Of a DNA stretch of 35,263 nucleotides, positions 29,104 through 34,998 are shown one piece after another. The translations under genes were made by a program, and so were the position numbers. Positions within the stretch are counted from its first letter, which is position 1, and each line of letters starts with the position of its first letter. The DNA lies in IMG/VR virus record IMGVR_UViG_3300027759_000233, positions 1 through 35,263 of that record; one strand, given 5' to 3'. Source of the stretch: a virus. Below the pieces are notes generated by a model, which was given only the letters and a program-made list of their open reading frames with translations, did not search any database and was not told where the DNA came from.

Positions 29104-29131
29104 AGCCTCCCCTAAAAAGGAGGCTTTTTTT
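29104..29131 (+). terminator. Terminator, rightward
   Basis: AGCCTCC (29104-29110) and GGAGGCT (29119-29125) form a perfect 7-bp stem with loop CCTAAAAA, followed by seven T. It abuts the stop codon of the leftward RusA-like gene. No rightward gene is evident just upstream, so it may end a short RNA or guard against readthrough. Confidence 0.7.
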
Positions 29132-29489
29132 ATTTCCGCTCAGAGACTTCTATCTCGCAACGTGGGTTCTCCTTGTCAACCCCCATCCAGTAAATATGTT
29201 TCTCCTTGACTTGCCTGTCGTTCTCATACGCCACGTCCTGTAGCAAGTCCAGTATCAGACTCTCATCCAAGTCAGGTCTGCGTGAGGCGTACCATATACG
29301 AACGGTTACCACCACATCGCATGTAAATTTTTGGGAAGCAGGTACAACGCATTGCCGTTTAAACGCACTAGCGTATGCCAGCGCCTTCTCGGATTTGATG
29401 GAGGCTATCTTGTTCCCGAACTTAACAATCCTCCGACTGTTGGCTTTGGAACATGGCTCACCAAATATTTTTAATGATAGTGCTTGCAT
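29130..29489 (-). CDS. RusA-like Holliday junction resolvase
   Basis: A 119-residue protein, the usual size for RusA. It starts MQALSLKIFGEPCSKANSRRIV, and its core has RRPDLDESLILDLLQDVAYENDRQVKEKHIYWMGVDKENPRCEIEV: the conserved aspartates of the D-L-D-E and Y-E-N-D-R-Q-V blocks form the metal site. It resolves branched recombination or replication intermediates before packaging. It is divergent from the exonuclease gene with only 47 bases between them. No ribosome site precedes its ATG, so a leaderless or weak start is possible. Confidence 0.78.
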   Translation of the reverse strand: MQALSLKIFGEPCSKANSRRIVKFGNKIASIKSEKALAYASAFKRQCVVPASQKFTCDVVVTVRIWYASRRPDLDESLILDLLQDVAYENDRQVKEKHIYWMGVDKENPRCEIEVSERK

Positions 29490-29512
29490 AGTTGTAAAAG
29501 TTGTATTAGCAT
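29480..29512 (+). promoter_or_regulatory. Putative promoter of recombination operon
   Basis: A GTGCTTGCA box (29480-29488) overlaps TTGCAT (29484-29489); 17 bases later comes TAGCAT (29507-29512), four of six to TATAAT. The box also covers the start codon of the divergent RusA-like gene. The layout matches 19764-19796, so both rightward operons may share one regulator. Confidence 0.4.
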
Positions 29513-29536
29513 AGAGGTTCTTTAATAGGAGGCTGA

Positions 29537-30430
29537 ATGAAGATTACGAACAAGTTTAACGTGCCTGAGACTTTAGTGGCACTTGCATCGAGAGACTTTT
29601 ATAGCAAGGGTAAGAGCGATTACTCTGTTACTGAAATCATCTCACCCCCAAGAATACAACGCCTTAGACGCAAGCACTACGATGAGATAGAGCAAGACGT
29701 AGCAGACATGTTATGGATGCTCATGGGTACTGCACTGCACGTAGTAGCAGAACGTTCTGAGGTAGCGGGTCACACCAATGAAGAGCGACTCACTATTGGC
29801 ATCGATGACATCAGACTGTCAGGTGCAATCGATTTGCAAAAAGACGATGAAGATGGCATCACCATCTTTGACTACAAGTTCACATCAGCATGGGCGTTAA
29901 TGAACGACAAGCCTGAGTGGGAACAACAACAAAACATCTACAAGTATTTGGTTGAGCGAGTCAAGCAAAGACCAGTCAAAGGTTTAAAGATTTGTGCGTT
30001 GATTCGTGATTGGTCACGTAGAGATGCGATGAACAAACCAACGTATCCACAAGCACCCATACAAGTAATCGACATCCCCATGTGGACATACGAGAAGGCA
30101 GAGGCGTACATCAAAGAACGTGTTGAGTTGCATCGTGCATCAAAGGTCAACCAAGATTGGGATGAAGAGTTAAGTCCATGCACAGATGAAGAGAGATGGA
30201 TGAGGGAGACAACGTATGCAGTGAAGAAGGAGGGACGCAAGACTGCCATACGAGTTTTGGAAACAGAGGAAGAGGCAAAAGAGTTGTTGGCAACATTGCC
30301 ACCAACCGCAAAAGGATTCATAGAAATCCGCAAGGGAGAGGCGGTACGTTGCACAGGGAATTACTGTGGCGTATCGCAATGGTGTAGTCAGTATCAATCA
30401 ACATTGAAAGAAGAAGGAGGCGAAGAATGA
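29537..30430 (+). CDS. PD-(D/E)XK exonuclease, RecB/Cas4-like
   Basis: A 297-residue nuclease. A GTALH motif (H68) comes first, then D99 in SGAIDL, D112-Y-K114 in IFDYK, and EQQQNIYKY (a QxxxY-like motif). These are the marks of RecB-family PD-(D/E)XK exonucleases. The C-terminus has a Cys cluster (CTGNYCGVSQWC), as in Cas4-like proteins, but I see no N-terminal Cys partner, so an iron-sulfur cluster is uncertain. It would make single-stranded ends for the ERF protein encoded next. ATG follows AGGAGG. Confidence 0.75.
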   Translation: MKITNKFNVPETLVALASRDFYSKGKSDYSVTEIISPPRIQRLRRKHYDEIEQDVADMLWMLMGTALHVVAERSEVAGHTNEERLTIGIDDIRLSGAIDLQKDDEDGITIFDYKFTSAWALMNDKPEWEQQQNIYKYLVERVKQRPVKGLKICALIRDWSRRDAMNKPTYPQAPIQVIDIPMWTYEKAEAYIKERVELHRASKVNQDWDEELSPCTDEERWMRETTYAVKKEGRKTAIRVLETEEEAKELLATLPPTAKGFIEIRKGEAVRCTGNYCGVSQWCSQYQSTLKEEGGEE

Positions 30431-30609
30431 GAGCCTATTCAGTTTTTGCAAATGCAGATTCAAACTCTATAACGATTAATTTTTCGGAAGAGTTTCTTGA
30501 ATTGAATTACAGAGACAGGCTAGACATTTTGGACGATGCAATGACACAGTTGAAATTTATCCACGCAAGATTAATTGAAAGGATTGGTAAAAAAAATGAA
30601 AGTTTATAA
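30427..30609 (+). CDS. Hypothetical protein, 60 residues
   Basis: A 60-residue protein (MRAYSVFANADSNSITINFSEEFLELNYRDRLDILDDAMTQLKFIHARLIERIGKKNESL), a short strand pair then a long helix. It starts with ATG after GGAGG, overlapping the exonuclease stop, and its end overlaps the ERF gene by 14 bases. Placement between exonuclease and annealing protein suggests an accessory role in recombination; no motif supports this. Confidence 0.5.
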   Translation: MRAYSVFANADSNSITINFSEEFLELNYRDRLDILDDAMTQLKFIHARLIERIGKKNESL

Positions 30610-31249
30610 GAAGTTGTCAGAGGCACGTGTGCTTTTGCAAGGGCGTGAGTTGACCAAGTCAGGTCACAACAAGTTTGCGGGTTACAAGTATTTTGAACTG
30701 GGGGACTTTCTCCCTGCGATTCAAGAAATTTTTAACGAGGTTGGTTTGGTCGATGTCATATCGTTTACCGATGACGTTGCAACCATGACCATCTACGCAC
30801 ATGAAGATGGTTCGTCAGTGACGTTTACATCGCCTATGGGTTCAGCCTCATTGAAAGGTTGCCACGAAGTGCAGAATATTGGTGCGGTAGAAACTTACCA
30901 AAGGAGGTACTTATATACCGTAGCGATGGCAGTTGTGGAAAGCGATGCGCTCGATGCAACAACAGGAGGCGTAGCCCCCGAACAGAAACCAGTTAAGGCA
31001 GAGCCAAAAGCAAAGCCCGACACTGGCGAGGCAAAGGTGATACCCACTCAGCCTAGCGCAAACAAGGTGTTGTTTGTCGATTCTCTAATTGATTTAGGTT
31101 CGTCATTCACATCCTTGTCAGAGTTAACCTCTCTATGGAAAGCGAACCAAGGTCAGATTGATGATTTAAAAATCACTGAGAAGGCTGAGTTCAAACGACT
31201 CCAAGAAGGGTTTGCAATATTGAAAAACAAATTTAAGGATGAAGACTAA
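30596..31249 (+). CDS. ERF-family single-strand annealing protein
   Basis: A 217-residue protein. I chose the ATG at 30596 rather than a TTG seven codons earlier. The first 125 residues follow the ERF fold: VYKKLSEARVLLQGRELTKSGHNKFAGYKYFELGDFLPAIQEIFNEVG...ATMTIYAHEDGSSVTFTSPM, then GAVETYQRRYLYTVAMAVVESDALDAT, where G-x-x-x-T-Y-x-x-R-Y is the signature. A Pro/Lys linker and a C-terminal helix follow. It anneals complementary single strands in phage recombination, together with the exonuclease and SSB-like protein. Confidence 0.82.
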   Translation: MKVYKKLSEARVLLQGRELTKSGHNKFAGYKYFELGDFLPAIQEIFNEVGLVDVISFTDDVATMTIYAHEDGSSVTFTSPMGSASLKGCHEVQNIGAVETYQRRYLYTVAMAVVESDALDATTGGVAPEQKPVKAEPKAKPDTGEAKVIPTQPSANKVLFVDSLIDLGSSFTSLSELTSLWKANQGQIDDLKITEKAEFKRLQEGFAILKNKFKDED

Positions 31250-31524
31250 TGGAAAAGAAATTTGAAAAGCGTCCCAACAGTGGCGCACTGTTTGCAGTCA
31301 AGAGCAAACAAAATCCTAACCAACCTGACTATCGAGGTGATGTCATTATTAATCTCAGCGACTTTGAAATCGTTGATGGACAGGTAACAGTGGCGTTATC
31401 AGGTTGGAAGAAACAATATAGCCAAGGCACGTTCTTGTCACTCCAAGCACAAAAGCCTTACGTCAAAGACGCACAAACACAACCATCTAACCAAGGAATC
31501 AATGATGATGACATCCCTTTCTGA
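31249..31524 (+). CDS. SSB-like / DUF736-like small protein
   Basis: A 91-residue protein: SGALFAVKSKQNPNQPDYRGDVIINLSDFEIVDGQVTVALSGWKKQYSQGTFLSLQAQKPY..., ending GINDDDIPF. The GALF...K...PDYRG...W.K....GTFLSL pattern recalls DUF736-like proteins, and the acidic DDDIPF tip is that of single-strand DNA-binding proteins, where it recruits partner proteins. A role on single-stranded DNA beside ERF is inferred. The ATG overlaps the ERF stop. Confidence 0.6.
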   Translation: MEKKFEKRPNSGALFAVKSKQNPNQPDYRGDVIINLSDFEIVDGQVTVALSGWKKQYSQGTFLSLQAQKPYVKDAQTQPSNQGINDDDIPF

Positions 31525-31819
31525 AACAGTTAAAAAAATTGGCAGACCAGTTGGTTCAAAGAACAAACGCAAAAAAATAATCTTGACACGTGACGAGGTT
31601 GAAGTTGCCAACAAGTTTGGCGTTTCAACAGAAGACTACGCCAAGCAAAAATTAGCGTTAAGAAAAAAACCCAAAGTTGCTGCGGCTAACAAAGACCGTT
31701 TAAACGACCTAAGTTACCAGCAAGAACTGCTGGCTCGTATTAAAAACCTTGAGCACCAAGCGATTGGTTATCGAGCAGTCATCTCTTATCTGTCCCACCA
31801 GTTGGAACTGAAACCATGA
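31502..31819 (+). CDS. Basic hypothetical protein with AT-hook-like GRP
   Basis: A 105-residue basic protein (KKIGRPVGSKNKRKKIILTRDEVEVANKFGVSTEDYAKQKLALRKKPKV..., then a coiled coil). GRPVGSKNKRKK is AT-hook-like, a minor-groove DNA-binding motif; ILTRDEVEVANKFGVSTEDYAKQ recurs in phage proteins of unknown role. Three ATG codons in a row (31502, 31505, 31508) are possible starts, after AAGGA. It overlaps the upstream gene by 23 bases. GTTTAAAC here encodes L-N. Confidence 0.55.
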   Translation: MMMTSLSETVKKIGRPVGSKNKRKKIILTRDEVEVANKFGVSTEDYAKQKLALRKKPKVAAANKDRLNDLSYQQELLARIKNLEHQAIGYRAVISYLSHQLELKP

Positions 31820-32244
31820 GCGCACTTCAGTTTGAATGCGTTAAGGTTGCGCTAAAGCAAGACCGTACTGGATTCATTCTGACCATCAGTGTCCACCCTG
31901 ACGAAATCCCCGAAGAGTTAGTTCGGGATTTTGTCGGGTCAAGATACGGTGTAGCAATGGTTCGTATACAAGACGATGAGTCTGCAACCCCTTACAACAA
32001 TCGAGTCAAGAAGGCGGGAATGCTTTGTCGCAATCACGTCTTCCATAGATGGCTTGACCATGTTGGATTTAAAGGCGTTACCGAAAAGGGCGATAGCCAC
32101 GAAGAGAAAGCAACCACTCATATCTATGAGGTTTGCGAAATCTCTTCACGTACTGAACTCAACGGTAACAAAAATGCTCAACGTAAATTTGATGAAATGG
32201 TAGACGAATATGAACGATGGAAAGAAGAAAGTGAGCCGTTTTAA
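31816..32244 (+). CDS. Conserved phage protein of unknown function
   Basis: A 142-residue protein (...LKQDRTGFILTISVHPDEIPEELVRDFVGSRYGVAMVRIQDDESATPY..., then KKAGMLCRNHVFHRWLD). The FxLTxxxHPxxIPExLxRDxxGxRYxVAMVR and AGMLCRxxxFxxWL blocks are well known from small replication-module proteins of environmental phages, with no function assigned. Its position after exonuclease, ERF and SSB-like genes suggests a DNA-metabolism role. The ATG overlaps the previous stop. Confidence 0.6.
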   Translation: MSALQFECVKVALKQDRTGFILTISVHPDEIPEELVRDFVGSRYGVAMVRIQDDESATPYNNRVKKAGMLCRNHVFHRWLDHVGFKGVTEKGDSHEEKATTHIYEVCEISSRTELNGNKNAQRKFDEMVDEYERWKEESEPF

Positions 32245-32536
32245 AACGGTTGAACCAGTAATGATTTATCTGCCAAAACTTGATGCAGATACTTTCCGAA
32301 GGTACGCAAAGAAGACCCAATTAACGCAATCTCAAATTGCGAAGGAAGGTATAGCAATGAGGATGGCGGGAGAGTCAGACCCGTTCAACCAAGGATTTAA
32401 TAGCGGTTTAAACGAAGCGATGAACCTCGTGCGAAACACAGAAGGTGCAAAGATGATGTTCCCATCAGGCAAGTCATTTGCCGAACTCGTATGTGACGAG
32501 ATAGAGAAGTTCCAACGAGGGAAATCAAATGACTGA
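32210..32536 (+). CDS. Hypothetical protein, possible DNA-binding
   Basis: Up to 108 residues (MNDGKKKVSRFKTVEPVMIYLPKLDADTFRRYAKKTQLTQSQIAKEGIAMRM..., then EAMNLVRNTEGAKMMFPSGKSFAELVCDEIEKF). The MIYLPxxxxxxFRRYAKKTxxTxSQIAKEGI stretch resembles a ribbon-helix-helix: strand, helix, turn, helix. The start is uncertain; a GTG at 32231 has a better ribosome site (GGAAAGAAG) than the ATG at 32210. GTTTAAAC at 32406-32413 encodes L-N. A regulator is plausible. Confidence 0.5.
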   Translation: MNDGKKKVSRFKTVEPVMIYLPKLDADTFRRYAKKTQLTQSQIAKEGIAMRMAGESDPFNQGFNSGLNEAMNLVRNTEGAKMMFPSGKSFAELVCDEIEKFQRGKSND

Positions 32537-32729
32537 CCAAGACCGTGTCCACCTTGAGTGGCTTTACACAGGGTTCGCCATGATGGGCTTTCTCATCAAT
32601 GGCGATTACTCTGTAGAAGAGATACCTCATAGGTCAAAGGAGTTGGCGAAAGCCATGATGACCGACCCCGAAGAGTTGGGAATCATGGCAATCAAACCGA
32701 GAAAGAAATACTCACGTAAAGGGGATTGA
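32529..32729 (+). CDS. Hypothetical protein, 66 residues
   Basis: A 66-residue protein (MTDQDRVHLEWLYTGFAMMGFLINGDYSVEEIPHRSKELAKAMMTDPEELGIMAIKPRKKYSRKGD). Helical, with a basic tail. The ATG overlaps the upstream stop by eight bases after GAGGG. Small proteins with LAKAMM...PEEPEEL-like text occur in phage replication modules, but no function is known. Confidence 0.5.
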   Translation: MTDQDRVHLEWLYTGFAMMGFLINGDYSVEEIPHRSKELAKAMMTDPEELGIMAIKPRKKYSRKGD

Positions 32730-32730
32730 T

Positions 32731-32871
32731 ATGTGGGAAAACGTTTTGTTGATAATGCTTTTGGGGTTTGCATTCGTAGGCTTTCTTGTAACGTCAGGCG
32801 TTGCATTCGTCTACTGTTTACACGTCTACCTTGATTGGCAGTTTAGAAAGTCACGCAATGAACGTGATTGA
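32731..32871 (+). CDS. Small single-pass membrane protein
   Basis: A 46-residue ORF, MWENVLLIMLLGFAFVGFL..., with one long transmembrane segment (about residues 4-32) and a basic, polar end (LDWQFRKSRNERD). ATG six bases after AAAGGGG, one base after the upstream stop. The end overlaps the methyltransferase start by 14 bases. Positive-inside rules would place the C-terminus in the cytoplasm. Unknown role. Confidence 0.5.
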   Translation: MWENVLLIMLLGFAFVGFLVTSGVAFVYCLHVYLDWQFRKSRNERD

Positions 32872-33766
32872 GTTTGGAGATTGTCGGGACATTATGAAAC
32901 GATGGACGGATGAGGGGGTCAAGGTTCAAACTTGTATCACCTCTCCCCCATACTTTGGACTGAGGGACTACGGACATGAAGGACAACTTGGATTGGAGAG
33001 TGACGTTGGGACTTACGTTGCTAATATGGTTGGCGTGTTTAGTCATGTGTGGAATCTACTATCTGATGACGGTACTCTTTGGCTAAACCTTGGAGATTCT
33101 TATGCTGGCTCTGGGAAGGGTCCGAGTAAGCGTTTAAACGGGGAGCACCATCATCTGGAGCAGAAGCATTCCAAGATTGTTCCTGACGGACTCAAAGCCA
33201 AAGACCTAATCGGTGTGCCGTGGCGGGTAGCGTTTGCACTCCAAGAGTTTGGATGGTATCTACGCCAAGACATCATATGGAACAAGCCTAACCCGATGCC
33301 TGAGTCTGTCAAGGATAGATGCACCAAGAGCCATGAGTACATCTTCCTAATGACCAAAAGCCCGAAGTACTACTACGACAGTGATGCCATCAAAGAACCT
33401 GTAAAGGAAGATTGGGGTACACGTGATAGGACGGACGGTAAGTATCACAACGAAGGTAGTGGTCTCAATCCACATAGCGGGTTAGAGAAATCCTACGAGT
33501 GGGCTAACAAGCGTTCTGTGTGGACGGTTACAACCAAGCCGTTTACAGGAGCGCACTTTGCCACCTTCCCCCCTGACTTGATTGAGCCTTGCGTTATGGC
33601 GGGTAGTCGAGTTGGCGATATTGTGCTCGACCCTTTCATGGGTTCAGGGACGACTGCGGCAGTTGCTGACCGTTTAAACAGGACATATCTTGGCTGCGAG
33701 TTAAATTCCGATTATGAAAAGTTGCAAAGCGAAAGACTCAAGCAACGTTCATTGGATTTGATATGA
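32858..33766 (+). CDS. Site-specific DNA methyltransferase, beta class
   Basis: A 302-residue methyltransferase. I chose the ATG at 32858; an upstream in-frame ATG lies inside the membrane-protein gene. Catalytic motif IV SPPY (29-32, in TSPPYFGLRDYG) precedes the AdoMet-binding motif DPFMGSGTT (258-266), the order of beta-class N4-cytosine or N6-adenine enzymes. A target-recognition region lies between. It modifies the exocyclic amino group of A or C. The next gene is a nuclease-like protein. Its target cannot be read from sequence; protection against host restriction is the usual phage role. Confidence 0.85.
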   Translation: MNVIEFGDCRDIMKRWTDEGVKVQTCITSPPYFGLRDYGHEGQLGLESDVGTYVANMVGVFSHVWNLLSDDGTLWLNLGDSYAGSGKGPSKRLNGEHHHLEQKHSKIVPDGLKAKDLIGVPWRVAFALQEFGWYLRQDIIWNKPNPMPESVKDRCTKSHEYIFLMTKSPKYYYDSDAIKEPVKEDWGTRDRTDGKYHNEGSGLNPHSGLEKSYEWANKRSVWTVTTKPFTGAHFATFPPDLIEPCVMAGSRVGDIVLDPFMGSGTTAAVADRLNRTYLGCELNSDYEKLQSERLKQRSLDLI

Positions 33767-34209
33767 ACACCAAGCCGTTCAACCAAGAGGTACACGATGC
33801 CTGTGACCCACCCGCAAGGGAGGCGGTTGCTGAGTGGGTGTTCCATACGTGGGGGATGAAGGCGTTCCCTAACCCTGATAAGTATGGCGTTGACTTACTA
33901 GTCAAGAGGTCAGGCAATGTAGTTGGATACATCGAAGTTGAAACGAGGGATTGGTTACAGGAGGACACCAAGTGTCCATACAAAACCATACACATCGCAC
34001 AGAGGAAGTACAAACTACTTGACAACGAATTGCCCACATTGTTTTTTGCGGTAACGAGGGACTTTAGGAATGCTTACTGGTGCAAATCAGATTCAGTATT
34101 GCAAAGCCCCTTGGAAGAGATACCGAACAAAGCAGTGAAAGAAGGAGAGTACTTCTATGACGTACCGATAGATAAGTTTTTTTATATCAATTTAGAGTTA
34201 CCGTTTTAA
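33763..34209 (+). CDS. PD-(D/E)XK-like nuclease-fold protein
   Basis: A 148-residue protein. NPDKYGVDLLVKRSGNVVGYIEVETRDW has D44 on one strand and E58-x-E60 on the next, the spacing of a PD-(D/E)XK nuclease with E in place of K; an upstream helix has E20 and E24. The ATG overlaps the methyltransferase stop (ATGA), so the two are co-translated. It may be the endonuclease half of a small restriction pair, or an inactive relative. Neither is proven. Confidence 0.5.
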   Translation: MNTKPFNQEVHDACDPPAREAVAEWVFHTWGMKAFPNPDKYGVDLLVKRSGNVVGYIEVETRDWLQEDTKCPYKTIHIAQRKYKLLDNELPTLFFAVTRDFRNAYWCKSDSVLQSPLEEIPNKAVKEGEYFYDVPIDKFFYINLELPF

Positions 34210-34219
34210 AGGAGAACAC

Positions 34220-34450
34220 ATGACACAAGATGAAATCATTGAGATGGCTGACAAAGCAGACGAAGAAGCCGACAACGTGCTGAACATGAAAGGTGAGTAT
34301 CACCCAAACTGGCATCAAGTTCGTGATGAAGCCTTTGCCAAACTGGTAGCAGAGCATGAGCGTGAGGCGTGTGCGAAGGTGGTTGACCACATCTTGAAAG
34401 AGGGTGGCGGGACATGGGGCGATGCTATTAGAGCAAGGGGACAAGCATGA
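34220..34450 (+). CDS. Conserved small phage protein, 76 residues
   Basis: A 76-residue acidic protein (MTQDEIIEMADKADEEADNVLNMKGEYHPNWHQVRDEAFAKLVAEHEREACAKVVDHI..., ending GDAIRARGQA). The FAxLVAxxEREACAKVxxxxxxxxxxxxAIRARG pattern is widespread in phages and has no assigned function. It follows AAGGAGAACAC with a good spacing and overlaps the next gene. Confidence 0.6.
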   Translation: MTQDEIIEMADKADEEADNVLNMKGEYHPNWHQVRDEAFAKLVAEHEREACAKVVDHILKEGGGTWGDAIRARGQA

Positions 34451-34689
34451 GAAGAGAAGAACTTGAAACATTATTACGTAGCGTCAGTGTCAACGAGAAC
34501 ACTGTCACCGCTATGCTCAACGCATTTGATATCGGATATGAGGAAGGCTCTGTAGAAGAACAGACTGCTACCCTCCAAGCCATCGATGCTATCTACGATA
34601 CACAAGACCCAACGCCTATGTATGAGGATGGATACAACCATGCGCTTGACAACATATCCCAGTTTGTAAAGGCTAGGAAGAAACCATGA
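34447..34689 (+). CDS. Hypothetical protein, 80 residues
   Basis: An 80-residue acidic helical protein (MRREELETLLRSVSVNENTVTAMLNAFDIGYEEGSVEEQTATLQAIDAIYDTQDPTPMYEDGYNHALDNISQFVKARKKP). The ATG overlaps the upstream stop (ATGA) and its stop overlaps the zinc-ribbon gene. No domain recognised. Confidence 0.5.
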   Translation: MRREELETLLRSVSVNENTVTAMLNAFDIGYEEGSVEEQTATLQAIDAIYDTQDPTPMYEDGYNHALDNISQFVKARKKP

Positions 34690-34844
34690 AGTGCCCGAAA
34701 TGCAACGTGCCCACAGAGGTAAAGGACACACGCATATTCCCCACGCACGTCACAAGGCGTAGGGTTTGCTACAACATGCACACATTCCGAACCGAAGAGA
34801 AAGCGGTAAGCGAACCGAAAGAAAAGAAAGATGACCGACTTTAA
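34686..34844 (+). CDS. Small zinc-ribbon protein, NrdR-like motif
   Basis: A 52-residue ORF, MKCPKCNVPTEVKDTRIFPT..., with C3-x2-C6 and C28-x3-H32 (CYNMH) around TRRRVC. This resembles the N-terminal zinc ribbon of NrdR and the small stand-alone ribbons seen in phages, followed by a charged tail. ATG overlaps the upstream stop (ATGA), and the end overlaps the next gene by 14 bases. DNA or nucleotide binding is possible but unproven. Confidence 0.55.
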   Translation: MKCPKCNVPTEVKDTRIFPTHVTRRRVCYNMHTFRTEEKAVSEPKEKKDDRL

Positions 34845-34998
34845 GACGTGGTCTCAGGAGTCCCTTGCAGACTTTGCGAGGGATGCATTTAAAAGAATCA
34901 ATGAGCAAGACGAAGCGATTGACCAGTTGCGTCAAGACCTATCGGACGCTATAAAACTACTGCGTGAACTAAACCGCCAAGAAAGTAACAATGGATAA
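34831..34998 (+). CDS. Small coiled-coil protein, 55 residues
   Basis: A 55-residue ORF (MTDFKTWSQESLADFARDAFKRINEQDEAIDQLRQDLSDAIKLLRELNRQESNNG), with a heptad coiled coil from about residue 22 to 47. It overlaps the zinc-ribbon gene and the Ref-like gene, fitting the operon. Unknown function; likely oligomeric. Confidence 0.5.
   Translation: MTDFKTWSQESLADFARDAFKRINEQDEAIDQLRQDLSDAIKLLRELNRQESNNG

Larger units (their letters stand above)
28522..29129. other. Structured intergenic region, no clear gene
   Basis: About 600 bases between the HNH and RusA-like genes. It has overlapping hairpins (28556-28599), a CGTAAA/TTTACG hairpin (28824-28839), a GTTTAAAC (28857), a minus-strand terminator (28910-28946) and a plus-strand terminator (29104-29131). 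AGGAGGCTTAAT on the minus strand near 29070 copies the ribosome site of the primase gene but is followed by no usable start, which may be a gene remnant. Small RNAs are possible. Confidence 0.45.

Noticed and set aside
28522-29129. tRNA or group I intron in the structured spacer
   Set aside because: I see no cloverleaf with TTC loop and no recognisable intron core; the stems are simple hairpins.
28958-29209. Plus-strand 83-residue frame in the intergenic region
   Set aside because: It runs through a terminator hairpin and into the opposite RusA-like gene; composition is not protein-like.
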